Shown here one piece after another: positions 9,412 through 21,217 of a stretch of 64,000 bases of DNA (position 1 is its first letter; each line of letters opens with the position of its first letter). The position numbers and the translations under genes were made by a program. Where the stretch lies: contig NZ_CP090423.1 in assembly GCF_023518235.1 (NCBI RefSeq), positions 3,489,001 to 3,553,000 on the forward strand, written 5' to 3'. The notes beneath the pieces are model-generated. The model was not told the DNA's origin, searched no databases, and worked only from the letters and a program-made list of their open reading frames with translations. Source of the stretch: Stenotrophomonas maltophilia (GTDB lineage: Bacteria; Pseudomonadota; Gammaproteobacteria; Xanthomonadales; Xanthomonadaceae).

Positions 9412-10614
9412 ATGTCCCTGCATTTCCCTACCATCACCGTGCTTGGCTTCCTGCTCTGCATCGGCATTGCGATGGGGTTTTCGCTGCTGCTGCTGGTGCT
9501 GCGAGGGCAACCGGTGCTGCGCCAATGGACGATCAGCCTGTGGCTGATGACGCTGGGGGTGACCCTGCTGGCATTGCGCCCGTATCTGCCGCTGGTGCCT
9601 GCGGTGCTGGCCGGCAACGCGGCAATGGCGGCCTGCGGCCTGATGATGCTGCGGGGCGTGGCCCTGCATCTGGAGCGACCGTTGCCGCTGTGGCCGCCGC
9701 TGCTGCTGGCGGCCACGTTCATGGCCTGCATCTTCGCGTTCCTGGTGAAGTGGCCCGACCTGGGCATCCGCCTGCAGGTGTTCAGTGTGTTCGCGGTGCT
9801 GGTCAACGGCTGGATTGCCGTGCTGCTGCTGCGCTACGCGCCGCCGCAGCAGCGCACCAGTTGCCGGCTGGCCGCGGCGGTGTTCCTGGCCGAGGCCGCG
9901 CTGTATGCGGTTCGACTGTGGCTGCCGGTTGCGCCTGACGCCGGCGAGGACATCATGCGCACCGGATCACCGATGTTCGCCACCTATCTGGCCGGCGTGA
10001 TGCTGGAGCTGGCGCGCTGTTTTGCCATGGTGCTGCTGCTGGTTGAACGCATGCTGGTCGATCTGCGCCACGCCGCGCGTACCGATGGACTGACCGGCCT
10101 GCTCAACCGCAGTGCGGTGCTGGCCGATGGCCAGGCCCGGTTGCAGCAGTTGCGCCGCCAGCGACGATCGTTGGCGCTGCTGCTGATCGACGTGGACCAC
10201 TTCAAGACGATCAACGACCGCTGGGGCCATCCGACCGGCGACGAGGTGCTGCGCCACTTTGCGCATGTGCTGCAGCAGTGCCTGCGCGGACGCGACCACC
10301 TGCTGGGGCGCTACGGTGGCGAGGAGTTCGTGCTGGTGCTGGCAGGCAGCTCGCAGCGCGAAGCGGTGGAACTGGCCGCGATGATCCGTGTGCGCCTGCA
10401 GCAGTGGCCGGCGTCCCTGGCCCAGGGGCCGGTGGCCGTCACCGCCAGCGTCGGCCTGGCCGTGGACGCCGGGCAGGGCGAACTGGGGCTGTTGCTGGCG
10501 GCTGCCGACGTCGCCCTCTACCGTGCCAAGGCCGAGGGACGCGACCGCCTGGTCTGTGCAGCCCCGGAGACGGTTTCGTCTTTGCCCATCGCCGCCGACG
10601 CCGTGCCCGTGTAA
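9412..10614 (+). CDS. Membrane-bound diguanylate cyclase (GGDEF domain)
   Basis: 400-residue enzyme predicted to make cyclic di-GMP from two GTP. Residues 1 to about 215 contain roughly seven hydrophobic helices of an unrecognised membrane sensor. The GGDEF domain follows, starting DGLTGLLNRSA, with LLLIDVDHFKTIND (metal site) and an intact active-site GGEEF at residues 302-306. The five-residue spacer before GGEEF is preceded by GRDH, so the canonical RxxD product-inhibition site is not intact. No EAL domain follows. It lies 68 bp upstream of the lipoprotein hydrolase gene and may share a transcript. Confidence 0.92.
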   Translation: MSLHFPTITVLGFLLCIGIAMGFSLLLLVLRGQPVLRQWTISLWLMTLGVTLLALRPYLPLVPAVLAGNAAMAACGLMMLRGVALHLERPLPLWPPLLLAATFMACIFAFLVKWPDLGIRLQVFSVFAVLVNGWIAVLLLRYAPPQQRTSCRLAAAVFLAEAALYAVRLWLPVAPDAGEDIMRTGSPMFATYLAGVMLELARCFAMVLLLVERMLVDLRHAARTDGLTGLLNRSAVLADGQARLQQLRRQRRSLALLLIDVDHFKTINDRWGHPTGDEVLRHFAHVLQQCLRGRDHLLGRYGGEEFVLVLAGSSQREAVELAAMIRVRLQQWPASLAQGPVAVTASVGLAVDAGQGELGLLLAAADVALYRAKAEGRDRLVCAAPETVSSLPIAADAVPV

Positions 10615-10682
10615 GTTGGGTCACATCTTCCGCGGCAGCCCGTCGTGGTCGGCAGGAACGTCCTCCAGGGGAAACGAGCACG

Positions 10683-12205
10683 ATGCAAAGACACCACCTC
10701 GCACTGGCCACCATGCTGGCCAGCCTGATGCTGGCCGGCTGCAGTCCATCACCCTCGGGCAATGCCGAGGGCGGTGCCGATGCACCCAGCCGCCGCTACG
10801 GCACGCTGGCATTCCAGCCCTGCACGCTGTCCAGCGAAGGCGCCAGCGCCAACGTCGCGGCCCAATGCACCACGTTGCAGGTGCCCGAAGACCGCGCCCG
10901 GCCTGACGGTCGCCGCATCGACCTGCGCATCGCCTGGCTGGAGTCGGGCGACAATGGCGCCAGCCAAGCCGATCCGGTGTTCTTCCTTGCCGGCGGCCCC
11001 GGCCAGGCCGCCAGCGAAGTGGCGGTCATCGTCGACACCGCGCTGCGCCAGGTCCGCAAGCAGCGCGACATCTTCCTGATCGACCAGCGCGGTACCGGCG
11101 GCTCCAATCCCCTGACCTGCCTGGGCGCGGACGGCAAGCCGCTGCCCATCGACGAGGAGGCCGCTCCCAGCGAGGCCCTGCTGCGCGACTACGCCCAGCG
11201 CTGCGCCGCATCGCTGAAGGGACGCGCCGACGCGCGCTTCTACACCACCAGCGAGGCGATCGCCGACCTGGACGCGGTACGCCAGGCATTGGGCGTGGAC
11301 CAGCTCAACCTGGTCGGCGGCTCCTACGGTACCCGGGTGGCCCAGCGCTATGCCGGCGCCTACCCGCAGCACACCCGCAGCATCGTCATCGACGGCGTGG
11401 TGCCCAATGAGCTGGTGGTCGGCGGAGATTTCGCCAACACTTTCGAAGACGCGATCACGCTACAGGCAGCGCAGTGCCGCAAGAATGCGGCGTGCAGCAA
11501 GCGTTTCCCGGTCGATACCGCTGCCCAGCTGCGCAGCGTGGTTGCAACCCTGCGCCGTGCACCGGTAACCGTCGACTATCGCGACCCGGGCACCAACGCG
11601 CCACGCCAGGACGTGCTGAGCCCGGACAGCGTGGTGGGCTTGGCGTTCGCCTTCTCCTACGTGCCGCAGTTCTCCTCGCTGCTGCCGCTGGTGCTGGATG
11701 AAGCCGCACAGGGTCGCTATGCACCGCTGGCATCGCTGGCGCGCGGTGCCAACCGCAGCATGGATTTCCAGATCAACCGCGGCATGCAGTGGTCGGTGAT
11801 CTGCAGCGAGGATGCACCGCGCTATCGCGCACCGCCTGCGAACCCAGACCGCCTGTTCGGCAATGAAGTGGCCAGTGCGTTCTTCGCCGCCTGCCCGGTA
11901 TGGCCGCACCAGCCTGCTGCGCCGGCCAATGCCGATCCCTTGCGCAGTGAGGTACCGGCGCTGCTGTTGTCCGGTGAGCTGGATCCGGTCACCCCGCCGC
12001 GCTACGCCGAACAGGTCCTCAAGGGCCTGCCCAACGGCCGCGCGCTGGTGGCCCGCGGTCAGGGCCACGGCACCCTGGCTGCCGGCTGCATGCCGCGCCT
12101 GCTCGGCCAGTTCATCGACAAGACCGATGCCAAGGCGCTCGACGCCAGCTGCCTGGACACGCTGAGCTACGTGCCGGCGTTCACCTCGTTCAACGGATGG
12201 GAACC

Positions 12206-12209
<4 letters not shown>
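10683..12209 (+). CDS. Lipoprotein alpha/beta hydrolase, tripeptidyl aminopeptidase-like
   Basis: 508-residue exported hydrolase of the SCO7095/TAP type that may trim peptides from the N-terminus. A type II signal ends LMLAGC with the lipidated Cys at residue 20. The fold shows the oxyanion segment FLAGGPGQA, DQRGTGGSN, the nucleophile Ser214 in GGSYGT, Asp434 in SGELDPVTPP and His462 in GQGHGT. The C-terminal TAP-like block matches the family. The stop overlaps the ABC ATPase start (ATGA at 12206-12209), suggesting translational coupling with the NatAB-type transporter. What the transporter and hydrolase share is unknown. Confidence 0.88.
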
Positions 12210-12948
<739 letters not shown>

Positions 12949-12952
<4 letters not shown>

Positions 12953-14133
12953 GCATGATGTCGACCCTGATGACGGTGATGCGCAAGGAACTGCGCGATC
13001 TGTCGCGCGATCGCCGCACGTTGCTGTTGACCCTGCTGTTCGGGCCGCTGCTGTACCCGGTACTGCTGCTGGGCATGGGCAAGCTGGCCGAAAGCCGGGT
13101 GCGCACGCAGATCGAACAACCGTTGCAGATTCCCACCATCGGTGCGGAGAACGCGCCCAACCTGGTGCGCTTCCTTGCTGCGCAGGGCCTCAATGCCACC
13201 CCGGCACCGAAGGAACTGGCAGAGGCGATCCGCAGCCAGGACATCGACGTCGCGTTGCGCATCAGCGATGACTTCGGCAGCAACTGGGCCGATGGCAAGC
13301 CGGCACTGGTGGAGGTGATCAAGGACAGCACCCGTCGCGCCGCTGAAGTCCCCAGTGCGCGTCTGGAAGCTGCCCTGGCCACCTACAACGGCCAGGTGGG
13401 CGCGCTGCGGCTGATGTCGCGTGGCATCGACGCGCAGGTGGCACGCCCACTGGATGTGGCACGCCAGGATATGGCCAGTGCCGAAGCCAAGCGCGGCATG
13501 ATCCTGTCGATGCTGCTGCCGGTGCTGCTGACCCTGACCTCGTTCATCGGCGGCGCCTATCTGGTGATGGATGCCACTGCCGGTGAGCGTGAGCGGCAGT
13601 CACTGGAGCCCTTGCTGGCCACGCCCGGCTCGCGCAGCGCGATCGTCAGCGGCAAGATCGCGGCGGCCTGCGTGGTTGGCTTCATTTCGCTGCTGTTGAC
13701 CCTGGTGGCATTCAAGGTGAGCGCGCAGATCGCACCGGGCAATGTCGGCCGCCAGTTCAACATGAACATCGGCTCGATGCTGCAGATGCTGCTGGTGATG
13801 CTGCCGATGCTGCTGATCGGTACCTCGCTGCTGACCTTCCTCTCGGCCGCCGCCAAGAGCATGAAGGAAGCGCAGAGCCACATGACCTGGTTGATGCTGC
13901 TGCCGATGCTGCCGGGCTACGCGCTGGTGGCGTATCCGCTGAAGAGCGAGCTGTGGCAGTACGCAGTGCCGTTCCTGTCGCAGAACCAGATGCTGCTGAA
14001 GGTGATCCGCCACGAGATGATCACCCCCTCGGTGTGGGCGATCTATCTCGGCGCCAGCCTGGGCCTGGCCGCGCTGCTGTGGTTCGCGGCCGTGCGCCGC
14101 TACCACAACGAGCGCCTGGCGATCTCCGGCTAA
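12949..14133 (+). CDS. natB: ABC transporter permease, NatB type
   Basis: 394-residue ABC-2 family permease. It opens TVMRKELRDLSRDRRTLLLTLLFGPLLYPVLLLG (first membrane helix). A large extracytoplasmic region spans residues 40-180. A C-terminal set of helices begins MILSMLLPVLLTLTSFIGGAYLVMDATAGERERQSLEPLL. The ERERQSLEPLL motif is diagnostic of NatB-type permeases. It is coupled to natA by ATGA at 12949-12952. The operon appears to be hydrolase-natA-natB. Confidence 0.87.
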
Positions 14134-14143
14134 GCGCGAAAAA

Positions 14144-14185
14144 GGGGACGGAGGGGATTAAGTCGTATTTGCCTCTTCCGTCCCC
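14144..14185. repeat. Left REP of the RAYT element
   Basis: GGGGACGGAGGGGATTAAGT plus CG (14144-14165), followed by a partial complementary arm CCTCTTCCGTCCCC (14172-14185), forms an imperfect hairpin. It includes the stop codon and last codons of the transposase gene. Its first 22 bases are repeated exactly, inverted, at 14965-14986. Confidence 0.85.
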
Positions 14186-14868
14186 GTTTTTCGAGGACGT
14201 CCCCTGGCCCGCATCACCACGGATCGCCCAAGGGTCTCTTCCACCCTCTGCAGGAAGGCTGCGTCCCCCAACGGTCGTTGCCTGCTGCTATGGGCACGGA
14301 TGGCAGGCACGTCGGCAGACGCGCCCGTATCACGCAGGAACTGCGCATACAGTGCGGCTCTGCGTTCGGTGTCGGGCGAAATCGCCAGGAAGGCGGGGTG
14401 CGGCGTCAGCAGAGGATCATCGCGCTGGTTCAGATGGCCCTGAGCGCTGGACCACGGATGATCTTCCGCAGCGGTGACCATGCCGGCCCGGACCGGGTTG
14501 CGTTCGATGTAGCGGTACACACTGAGAAGATAGGCATCGGTATCGATCATCGAGGAATGAAAGCGGCCCTGCCAGAGCGGGCCGCTGCGTCCATGCCGCT
14601 GGTTGAAGGCCTGCACGTAGTTGTTGCCCTGCACGCGCATGGCGTTGGCCAGCCCCAGCGGCGTCGTTGGCGTGGCCAGAAGATGGATGTGGTTGCCCAT
14701 CAGTACATATGCATGCAGCGCTACGTGGTACTTGTCGAATGCACTGCGCAGCAGGTGCAGGAACAGCTGCCGGTCGATATCGTCGACGAAGATTGCACCT
14801 CTGTTCACTCCGCGCTGGGTCACGTGATAGGCGTAGCCGGCCAACATCAGGCGCGCTTGTCTGGGCAT
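14158..14868 (-). CDS. REP-associated tyrosine transposase (RAYT, Y1 family)
   Basis: 236-residue single-strand DNA transposase of the IS200/IS605-like Y1 superfamily. It starts MPRQARLMLAGYAYHVTQRG, has the HUH metal motif in LMGNHIHLLAT, and carries the presumed nucleophilic Tyr in NNYVQAFNQRHG followed by PLWQGRFHSS. VYRYIERNPVRAGM is diagnostic of RAYTs. Family members bind and nick REP hairpins and are thought to have spread REPs through genomes. ATG 14868 was chosen over the TTG 18 bases upstream because MPRQAR is the usual N-terminus. The gene sits between two inverted REPs and its stop lies within the left one. Nothing suggests it is inactive. Confidence 0.92.
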   Translation of the reverse strand: MPRQARLMLAGYAYHVTQRGVNRGAIFVDDIDRQLFLHLLRSAFDKYHVALHAYVLMGNHIHLLATPTTPLGLANAMRVQGNNYVQAFNQRHGRSGPLWQGRFHSSMIDTDAYLLSVYRYIERNPVRAGMVTAAEDHPWSSAQGHLNQRDDPLLTPHPAFLAISPDTERRAALYAQFLRDTGASADVPAIRAHSSRQRPLGDAAFLQRVEETLGRSVVMRARGRPRKTGTEEANTT

Positions 14869-14964
14869 GGGAATCCGCGTTTGCAAGGGAGTCCCAGCGT
14901 GCCGTGACCATCGCAGGCAAGGCCATCAGAGGTTGCCGTGCGAGGCTGTGGGGCCGGGCAGAAG

Positions 14965-14990
14965 CGACTTAATCCCCTCCGTCCCCTTTT
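14965..14990. repeat. Right REP of the RAYT element
   Basis: CGACTTAATCCCCTCCGTCC plus CC at 14965-14986 is the exact inverted complement of the left REP and is followed by TTTT. The stop codon of the AraC-type regulator (14969-14971) lies within it, and its last codons (KGDGGD) are REP-encoded. Confidence 0.85.
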
Positions 14991-15766
14991 CCATACCGCG
15001 CCGGCGTTACCCCCATCTCACGCTTGAACACGGCGATGAAGGCGCTGGGCGTGTCGTAGCCCAGCGACAGCGCAACACGGATCACCGACTCACCCATCAG
15101 CAGGTGTGGCAACGCCAGCAGCACGCGAAGTCGCTGCCGCCACTGGCTCAGCGTCATACCGGTCTCGGCCAGCCAATGGCGGGCAAGGCTGCGGCTGGAC
15201 AGCCCGCCGCTGGCGGACCAGTCCTCGATGCTGCGGTTGTCGTGCGGGGCGCGCGCCAGTGCGGCGGCGATCCGCCGCAGGCGTCGGTCGCGCGGTTGCG
15301 GCAGGGCAAGCGGTAGCGGTGTGCTGGCAGTGATCTCATCGGCGATCACGCCGGCCAGGCGTTCCTGCGCCGCGTCCAGTGCCCGTTGCTGCCATTGCAG
15401 CGCCCGCATCGTCGCGGCCTGCAACAGCGTGCTGGGCTGGAAAATGCGCGGTGTCGTGGGCAGTTCCATGCAGGCCGCAGCGCTGAAGTACAGGCTCCAG
15501 CCATCGAACCCGTCCGCGCCCACCAGTGCGTGGGGCAGCGAGGGCGGAATCCAGGCGACGTGCCCCGCCGGCAGCAGCCAGTGCAGGTCGCCGGCCTCGA
15601 TCCGCAGCAGGCCGCGGTGGGCGCCCAGCAACTGGCCGCGCACATGCTGGTGGCGCGCGGTGCGGCGTCGTCCGGGCACGCGCAGCTGGGAAGCGAGCAC
15701 GCTGGGGCCGCCTTCGGTGTTCGCCAAAGCGGGGTCGATCAAGCGCGCTGGTGTCTGATCTGCCAT
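14969..15766 (-). CDS. AraC family transcriptional regulator with cupin-type sensor
   Basis: 265-residue regulator. The N-terminal half resembles a cupin/RmlC effector domain (HQHVRGQLLGAHRGLL and LPAGHVAWIPPSLPHAL). The C-terminal AraC-type double helix-turn-helix has SSRSLARHWLAETGMTLSQWRQRLRV and SVIRVALSLGYDTPSAFIAVFKREMGVTPARY. This resembles NimR-like activators that control a divergent transporter gene, but the divergent neighbour here is a small protein of unknown function. The final residues after PARYG are encoded by REP sequence, so the ancestral 3' end may have been changed when the RAYT element arrived. Confidence 0.88.
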   Translation of the reverse strand: MADQTPARLIDPALANTEGGPSVLASQLRVPGRRRTARHQHVRGQLLGAHRGLLRIEAGDLHWLLPAGHVAWIPPSLPHALVGADGFDGWSLYFSAAACMELPTTPRIFQPSTLLQAATMRALQWQQRALDAAQERLAGVIADEITASTPLPLALPQPRDRRLRRIAAALARAPHDNRSIEDWSASGGLSSRSLARHWLAETGMTLSQWRQRLRVLLALPHLLMGESVIRVALSLGYDTPSAFIAVFKREMGVTPARYGKGDGGD

Positions 15767-15843
15767 ATTGGTTGGCAGTTATACGGCAGAAACGCCCGCG
15801 CGCGAGCGCCACACTGGGCGCCCAATCTCACAGGAGCACCCTC

Positions 15844-16098
15844 ATGCGGCCACAGGATATCCTCCCCGACCATCAGAACGAGGTGCAGGTGAACGGCCTC
15901 ACCGTGCGCAAAGGCAGCGTCGGTGCCTTCCTGGCCAGCGTCCGCCACTGGCAGGATCCGGCCAGTTCCGCTGCCACCCGCGCCACTGCCGAGGCCGACC
16001 TGCGTGCACTGCTGCCCGGCCTGCACGCGCTGGGCCTGTTCCAGATCCTGGCCGCGCGCGACCCTGCGCTGCAGCGGCTGATCGACGCGGCGGCCTGA
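15844..16098 (+). CDS. Small uncharacterised protein divergent from the AraC regulator
   Basis: 84 residues, starting MRPQDILPDHQNEVQVNGLTVRKG. AGGAG sits 8 bases before the ATG, a good ribosome site, so the longer frame from 15526 is rejected. It is predicted cytosolic and helical in its C-terminal half, which is Ala/Leu-rich (LRALLPGLHALGLFQILAARD). No catalytic motif or known domain was recognised. Divergence from an AraC-type gene makes it the natural regulatory target. A function is not claimed. Confidence 0.7.
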   Translation: MRPQDILPDHQNEVQVNGLTVRKGSVGAFLASVRHWQDPASSAATRATAEADLRALLPGLHALGLFQILAARDPALQRLIDAAA

Positions 16099-16105
16099 AA
16101 CGCAC

Positions 16106-16128
16106 AAGGCCCGGGCATGCCGGGCCTT
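16106..16128 (+). terminator. Strong hairpin after the small AraC-linked gene
   Basis: AAGGCCCGG and CCGGGCCTT pair across a 5-base loop, 8 bases after the stop codon. No U-tract follows on the plus strand, so intrinsic termination is only possible. Confidence 0.45.
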
Positions 16129-16149
16129 GGCGTCAGGGCGGGGCGGAAG

Positions 16150-16175
16150 CGACTTGATCGCCTCCGTCCCCTTTT
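16150..16175. repeat. Solitary copy of the RAYT-associated REP
   Basis: CGACTTGATCGCCTCCGTCC plus CCTTTT matches the right RAYT REP with two changes in 22 bases and is preceded by the same GAAG. It lies at the 3' end of the TonB-domain gene. Confidence 0.75.
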
Positions 16176-16181
16176 CTGTGG

Positions 16182-17192
16182 TCAGCCGCCCGGTGCGAAT
16201 ACCAGCGTGCGGCGGGTGGTGACCGGCGCGCCGACCGGCTCGAAGCGCCAGCGCTTCACCGCGTTCAGCGCCTCGCGATCAAACACGCGCGACGGGGTTG
16301 CACGCAGCACGCGGGCGTTGATCACCGAACCGTCCGTGCCGACCGTGATTTCCACCAGCACCTCGCCGGAAGTACCCGCACGCAGCGCCTCGGCCGGATA
16401 GCGCGGCGCCGGTGTGCTGACCGGGCGCAGGTTGGGTGCGGCAGCGGCGGCCGGTGCGGCGGCCTGGCGTGCCGCACTGGCCTGCTGGGCAGCGGCCTGC
16501 TGCTGCTTCTGCTCGGCCTCGCGACGGGCGGCGGCCTGGCGCTCGGCCTCCTGGCGCTCGTTGTCGCGGCGCGTGGCATCCTGCTGCGCGGCGATCTGCT
16601 TGGCGGCGTCGGCTTCCTTGGCACGCTGCTCGGCCAGGCGCTGCTGCTCGGTCTGCTGCTTGCTGCGGTCCTCGGCGTCCTTCTTCGCCTTCTCGGCTTC
16701 GGCCTCGGTGCGCTTGGCGGCGTTCTGCACGCCCTTGGCCAGGCCATCCTTCAGCCGCGGCAGTGCCGGCGCGGACGCATCCACTTTCTCGATCAGTGCC
16801 ACCAGCCGCTGCGCTTCGGTGAAATCCTCGCGGCCCAGGTGCTGTTCGGCGGCGATCAGGGTGTAGGGCAGCAGATCGGTCAGTGCGCTCTTCACCGACG
16901 CATCGTCCGGCGTCTTGTCGCGCAGGGCGAGGTAGTACTCGATGGCGTTGTCGCCGGCCGGGGCATACATGCGGTTCTCGCGCAGGGCCTGGCTGGCCGA
17001 TTCACGCAGCTGTTCGGTACCCATCGACTGCACCTTGGCCGCGACCGCCGGGGCGGCCGGTGCCGTGGCCGCCGGGGCGGCGCCCGGTGCCGGTGCGGGT
17101 GTTTCTTCCTTGCCCGAGCAGGCGGCCAGCGCCAGTGCCAGGGCAACCGGCAGCCACCGGCGCGCGGCGGTGATCGTTGAGACGTGCGACAT
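16182..17192 (-). CDS. Lipoprotein with coiled coil and TonB C-terminal domain
   Basis: 336 residues. A type II signal peptide (ALALALAAC) places a lipidated Cys at residue 25 followed by Ser, which favours the outer membrane. Residues 55-150 form a helical region that may be TPR-like. Residues 155-240 are a long charged Ala/Glu/Lys/Gln coiled coil resembling TolA. The C-terminus is a TonB family domain (PRYPAEALRAGTSGEVLVEITVGTDGSVINARVL to VKRWRFEP). Normal TonB is held in the inner membrane by an N-terminal helix and energised by ExbBD. A lipidated version is atypical and probably structural. No exbBD genes are nearby. Confidence 0.83.
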   Translation of the reverse strand: MSHVSTITAARRWLPVALALALAACSGKEETPAPAPGAAPAATAPAAPAVAAKVQSMGTEQLRESASQALRENRMYAPAGDNAIEYYLALRDKTPDDASVKSALTDLLPYTLIAAEQHLGREDFTEAQRLVALIEKVDASAPALPRLKDGLAKGVQNAAKRTEAEAEKAKKDAEDRSKQQTEQQRLAEQRAKEADAAKQIAAQQDATRRDNERQEAERQAAARREAEQKQQQAAAQQASAARQAAAPAAAAAPNLRPVSTPAPRYPAEALRAGTSGEVLVEITVGTDGSVINARVLRATPSRVFDREALNAVKRWRFEPVGAPVTTRRTLVFAPGG

Positions 17193-17318
17193 CCTGCTCC
17201 CCTCTAGAAGACGACGTGACGTAAATCATTGATACGCATGGCCGGGACCTGCGGTCCGGGCGCGGCAGGGTGACGTTTCCCGACGCCACCGCCGGCAACG
17301 GCGAGGGTGCAATCTAGC

Positions 17319-17383
17319 ATCCCGGCCACCGCCGCGTACAAGGGGCGATGGCCGGGATGGGGCAGCGGCGTCATGCCGCTGCC
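17319..17383. repeat. Two adjacent hairpins between the TonB-domain and YqhA genes
   Basis: CATCCCGGCCA (17319-17329) pairs with TGGCCGGGATG (17349-17359). GGCAGCGGC (17361-17369) pairs with GCCGCTGCC (17375-17383). They lie just downstream of the YqhA-family stop and may end its transcript, though no U-tract is present. Confidence 0.5.
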
Positions 17384-17393
17384 GGCAACGAGG

Positions 17394-18002
17394 TCAGTGG
17401 TCGTGCGGCTTGCTGTGGCTGTTGGACATCAGCTTGTCGGTCCAGGCGATGCCGATCGCCGACAGGATGAACACGCAGTGGATGATGGTCTGCCACAGCA
17501 CACCGTCCGGGGTCAGGTTGGTGCACTGCGCCGCGGCGATGTTCTCGGCGGCCAGCGCCATGCGGTCCGGCGTGCAGAACGGCATGGCACCCAGCCCGCC
17601 ACTGGCGATGAAGGTCTTCAGCAGGTGGATCGAGGAGATGCCGATGATCGCCATCGCCAGCTTCACCTTCAGCACGCTGGCGTTGACGTGGCTCAGCCAT
17701 TCCGGCTGGTCCGGGTGGCCTTCCAGACGCAGGCGCGAGACGAAGGTCTCGTAGCCACCGACGATCACCATCACCAGCAGGTTGGAGATCATCACCACGT
17801 CGATCAGGCCCAGCACGATCAGCATGATCTGTTGCTCGCCCATCGACGGCGAGTGCGAGATCAGGTGCCACAGTTCCTTGCCGAACAGGTAGACATAGAC
17901 GCATTGCGCCACGATCAGGCCCAGGTACAGCGGCAGCTGCAGCCAGCGCGAGGCGAAGATCAGGGTCGACAGGGGGGAGAGCGGCGGACGGTTTGCACTC
18001 AT
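17394..18002 (-). CDS. YqhA/TIGR00645 family membrane protein
   Basis: 202-residue inner-membrane protein with about four hydrophobic helices ([60 protein letters not shown] and [15 protein letters not shown]). The [10 protein letters not shown] segment after helix 2 and [24 protein letters not shown] are family hallmarks. Function is unknown. The ATG at 18002 was chosen by family N-terminus; the frame reaching 18062 is unsupported. It is divergent from yfcG. Confidence 0.85.
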   Translation of the reverse strand: MSANRPPLSPLSTLIFASRWLQLPLYLGLIVAQCVYVYLFGKELWHLISHSPSMGEQQIMLIVLGLIDVVMISNLLVMVIVGGYETFVSRLRLEGHPDQPEWLSHVNASVLKVKLAMAIIGISSIHLLKTFIASGGLGAMPFCTPDRMALAAENIAAAQCTNLTPDGVLWQTIIHCVFILSAIGIAWTDKLMSNSHSKPHDH

Positions 18003-18114
18003 GCGGGGGATGCTGCGTTGCGGGGGAGTGGCGAGGTTACTGGCCCGCCATGACGGTGCCAACCCAACTCACGCACTAGACTTCAGGTTCCCTTCCGTAC
18101 CCCGAGCCGCTGCC

Positions 18115-18804
18115 ATGATCGACCTGTATTACTGGCCCACCCCGAACGGCCACAAAGTGACCCTGCTGCTGGAGGAAGCCGGCCTGGAGTACCGCATCCA
18201 CCCGGTCAACATCGGCTCGGGCGAGCAGTTCAAGCCTGAATTCCTGGCCATCTCGCCCAACAACAAGATGCCGGCGATCGTCGACCACGCTCCGTCCGAT
18301 GGCGGCGCACCGCAGAGCGTGTTCGAATCCGGCGCGATCCTGCTGTACCTGGCCGAGAAGACCGGCCGCTTCCTGCCCAGCGACGCGCGTGGCCGCGTCA
18401 CCACCCTGGAATGGCTGTTCTGGCAGATGGCCGGGCTGGGCCCGATGAGTGGCCAGATGGGCCACTTCCACGTGTACGCACCGGAGAAGATCCCGTACGC
18501 GATCGAGCGCTACGACAACGAAGTACGCCGCCTGCACGGGGTGATGGACAAGCGCCTGGCCCAGCATGCGTTCCTGGCCGGCGAGGAATACACCATCGCT
18601 GACATGGCCAGCTACCCGTGGATCGGCGCCTACGACAGGATTCCGGTCGATTTCGCCGCCTTCCCCAACCTCAAGCGCTGGCACGAGGCGATTGCCGCGC
18701 GCCCGGCCACCCAGCGGGCCTACGCCCTGCGCCAGCAGGTGAACCCCAACGCCGGCAAGCCGCTCAGCGACGAAGAACGCAAGCACCTGTTCGGCCAGCG
18801 TTGA
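18115..18804 (+). CDS. yfcG: Glutathione transferase, YfcG/Nu class
   Basis: 229-residue glutathione transferase-fold protein. The thioredoxin-like N-terminal domain starts MIDLYYWPTPNGHKVTLLLEE. The TPNG motif, SPNNKMPAIVDH (cis-Pro) and ESGAILLYLAEKTG (glutathione-binding Glu-Ser) match YfcG. Family members act as disulfide-bond reductases with bound GSSG. The C-terminal helical domain has the conserved EWLFWQMAGLGPMSGQ. It is cytosolic. The ATG at 18115 was chosen over the long upstream frame because it is the family start. Confidence 0.92.
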   Translation: MIDLYYWPTPNGHKVTLLLEEAGLEYRIHPVNIGSGEQFKPEFLAISPNNKMPAIVDHAPSDGGAPQSVFESGAILLYLAEKTGRFLPSDARGRVTTLEWLFWQMAGLGPMSGQMGHFHVYAPEKIPYAIERYDNEVRRLHGVMDKRLAQHAFLAGEEYTIADMASYPWIGAYDRIPVDFAAFPNLKRWHEAIAARPATQRAYALRQQVNPNAGKPLSDEERKHLFGQR

Positions 18805-18811
18805 CCGCCCC

Positions 18812-21192
<2,381 letters not shown>

Positions 21193-21217
21193 TCCACAGC
21201 CGGGAAGGAGCCCGCCA

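Noticed and set aside
14144..14990. RAYT unit considered as a classical insertion sequence
   Set aside because: Termini are REP hairpins, no target-site duplication is visible, and the protein is RAYT-type and not IS200/IS605 TnpA with TnpB.
16106..16128. A definite intrinsic terminator after the 84-residue gene
   Set aside because: The stem is strong but no U-tract follows, so it is reported only as a possible terminator.
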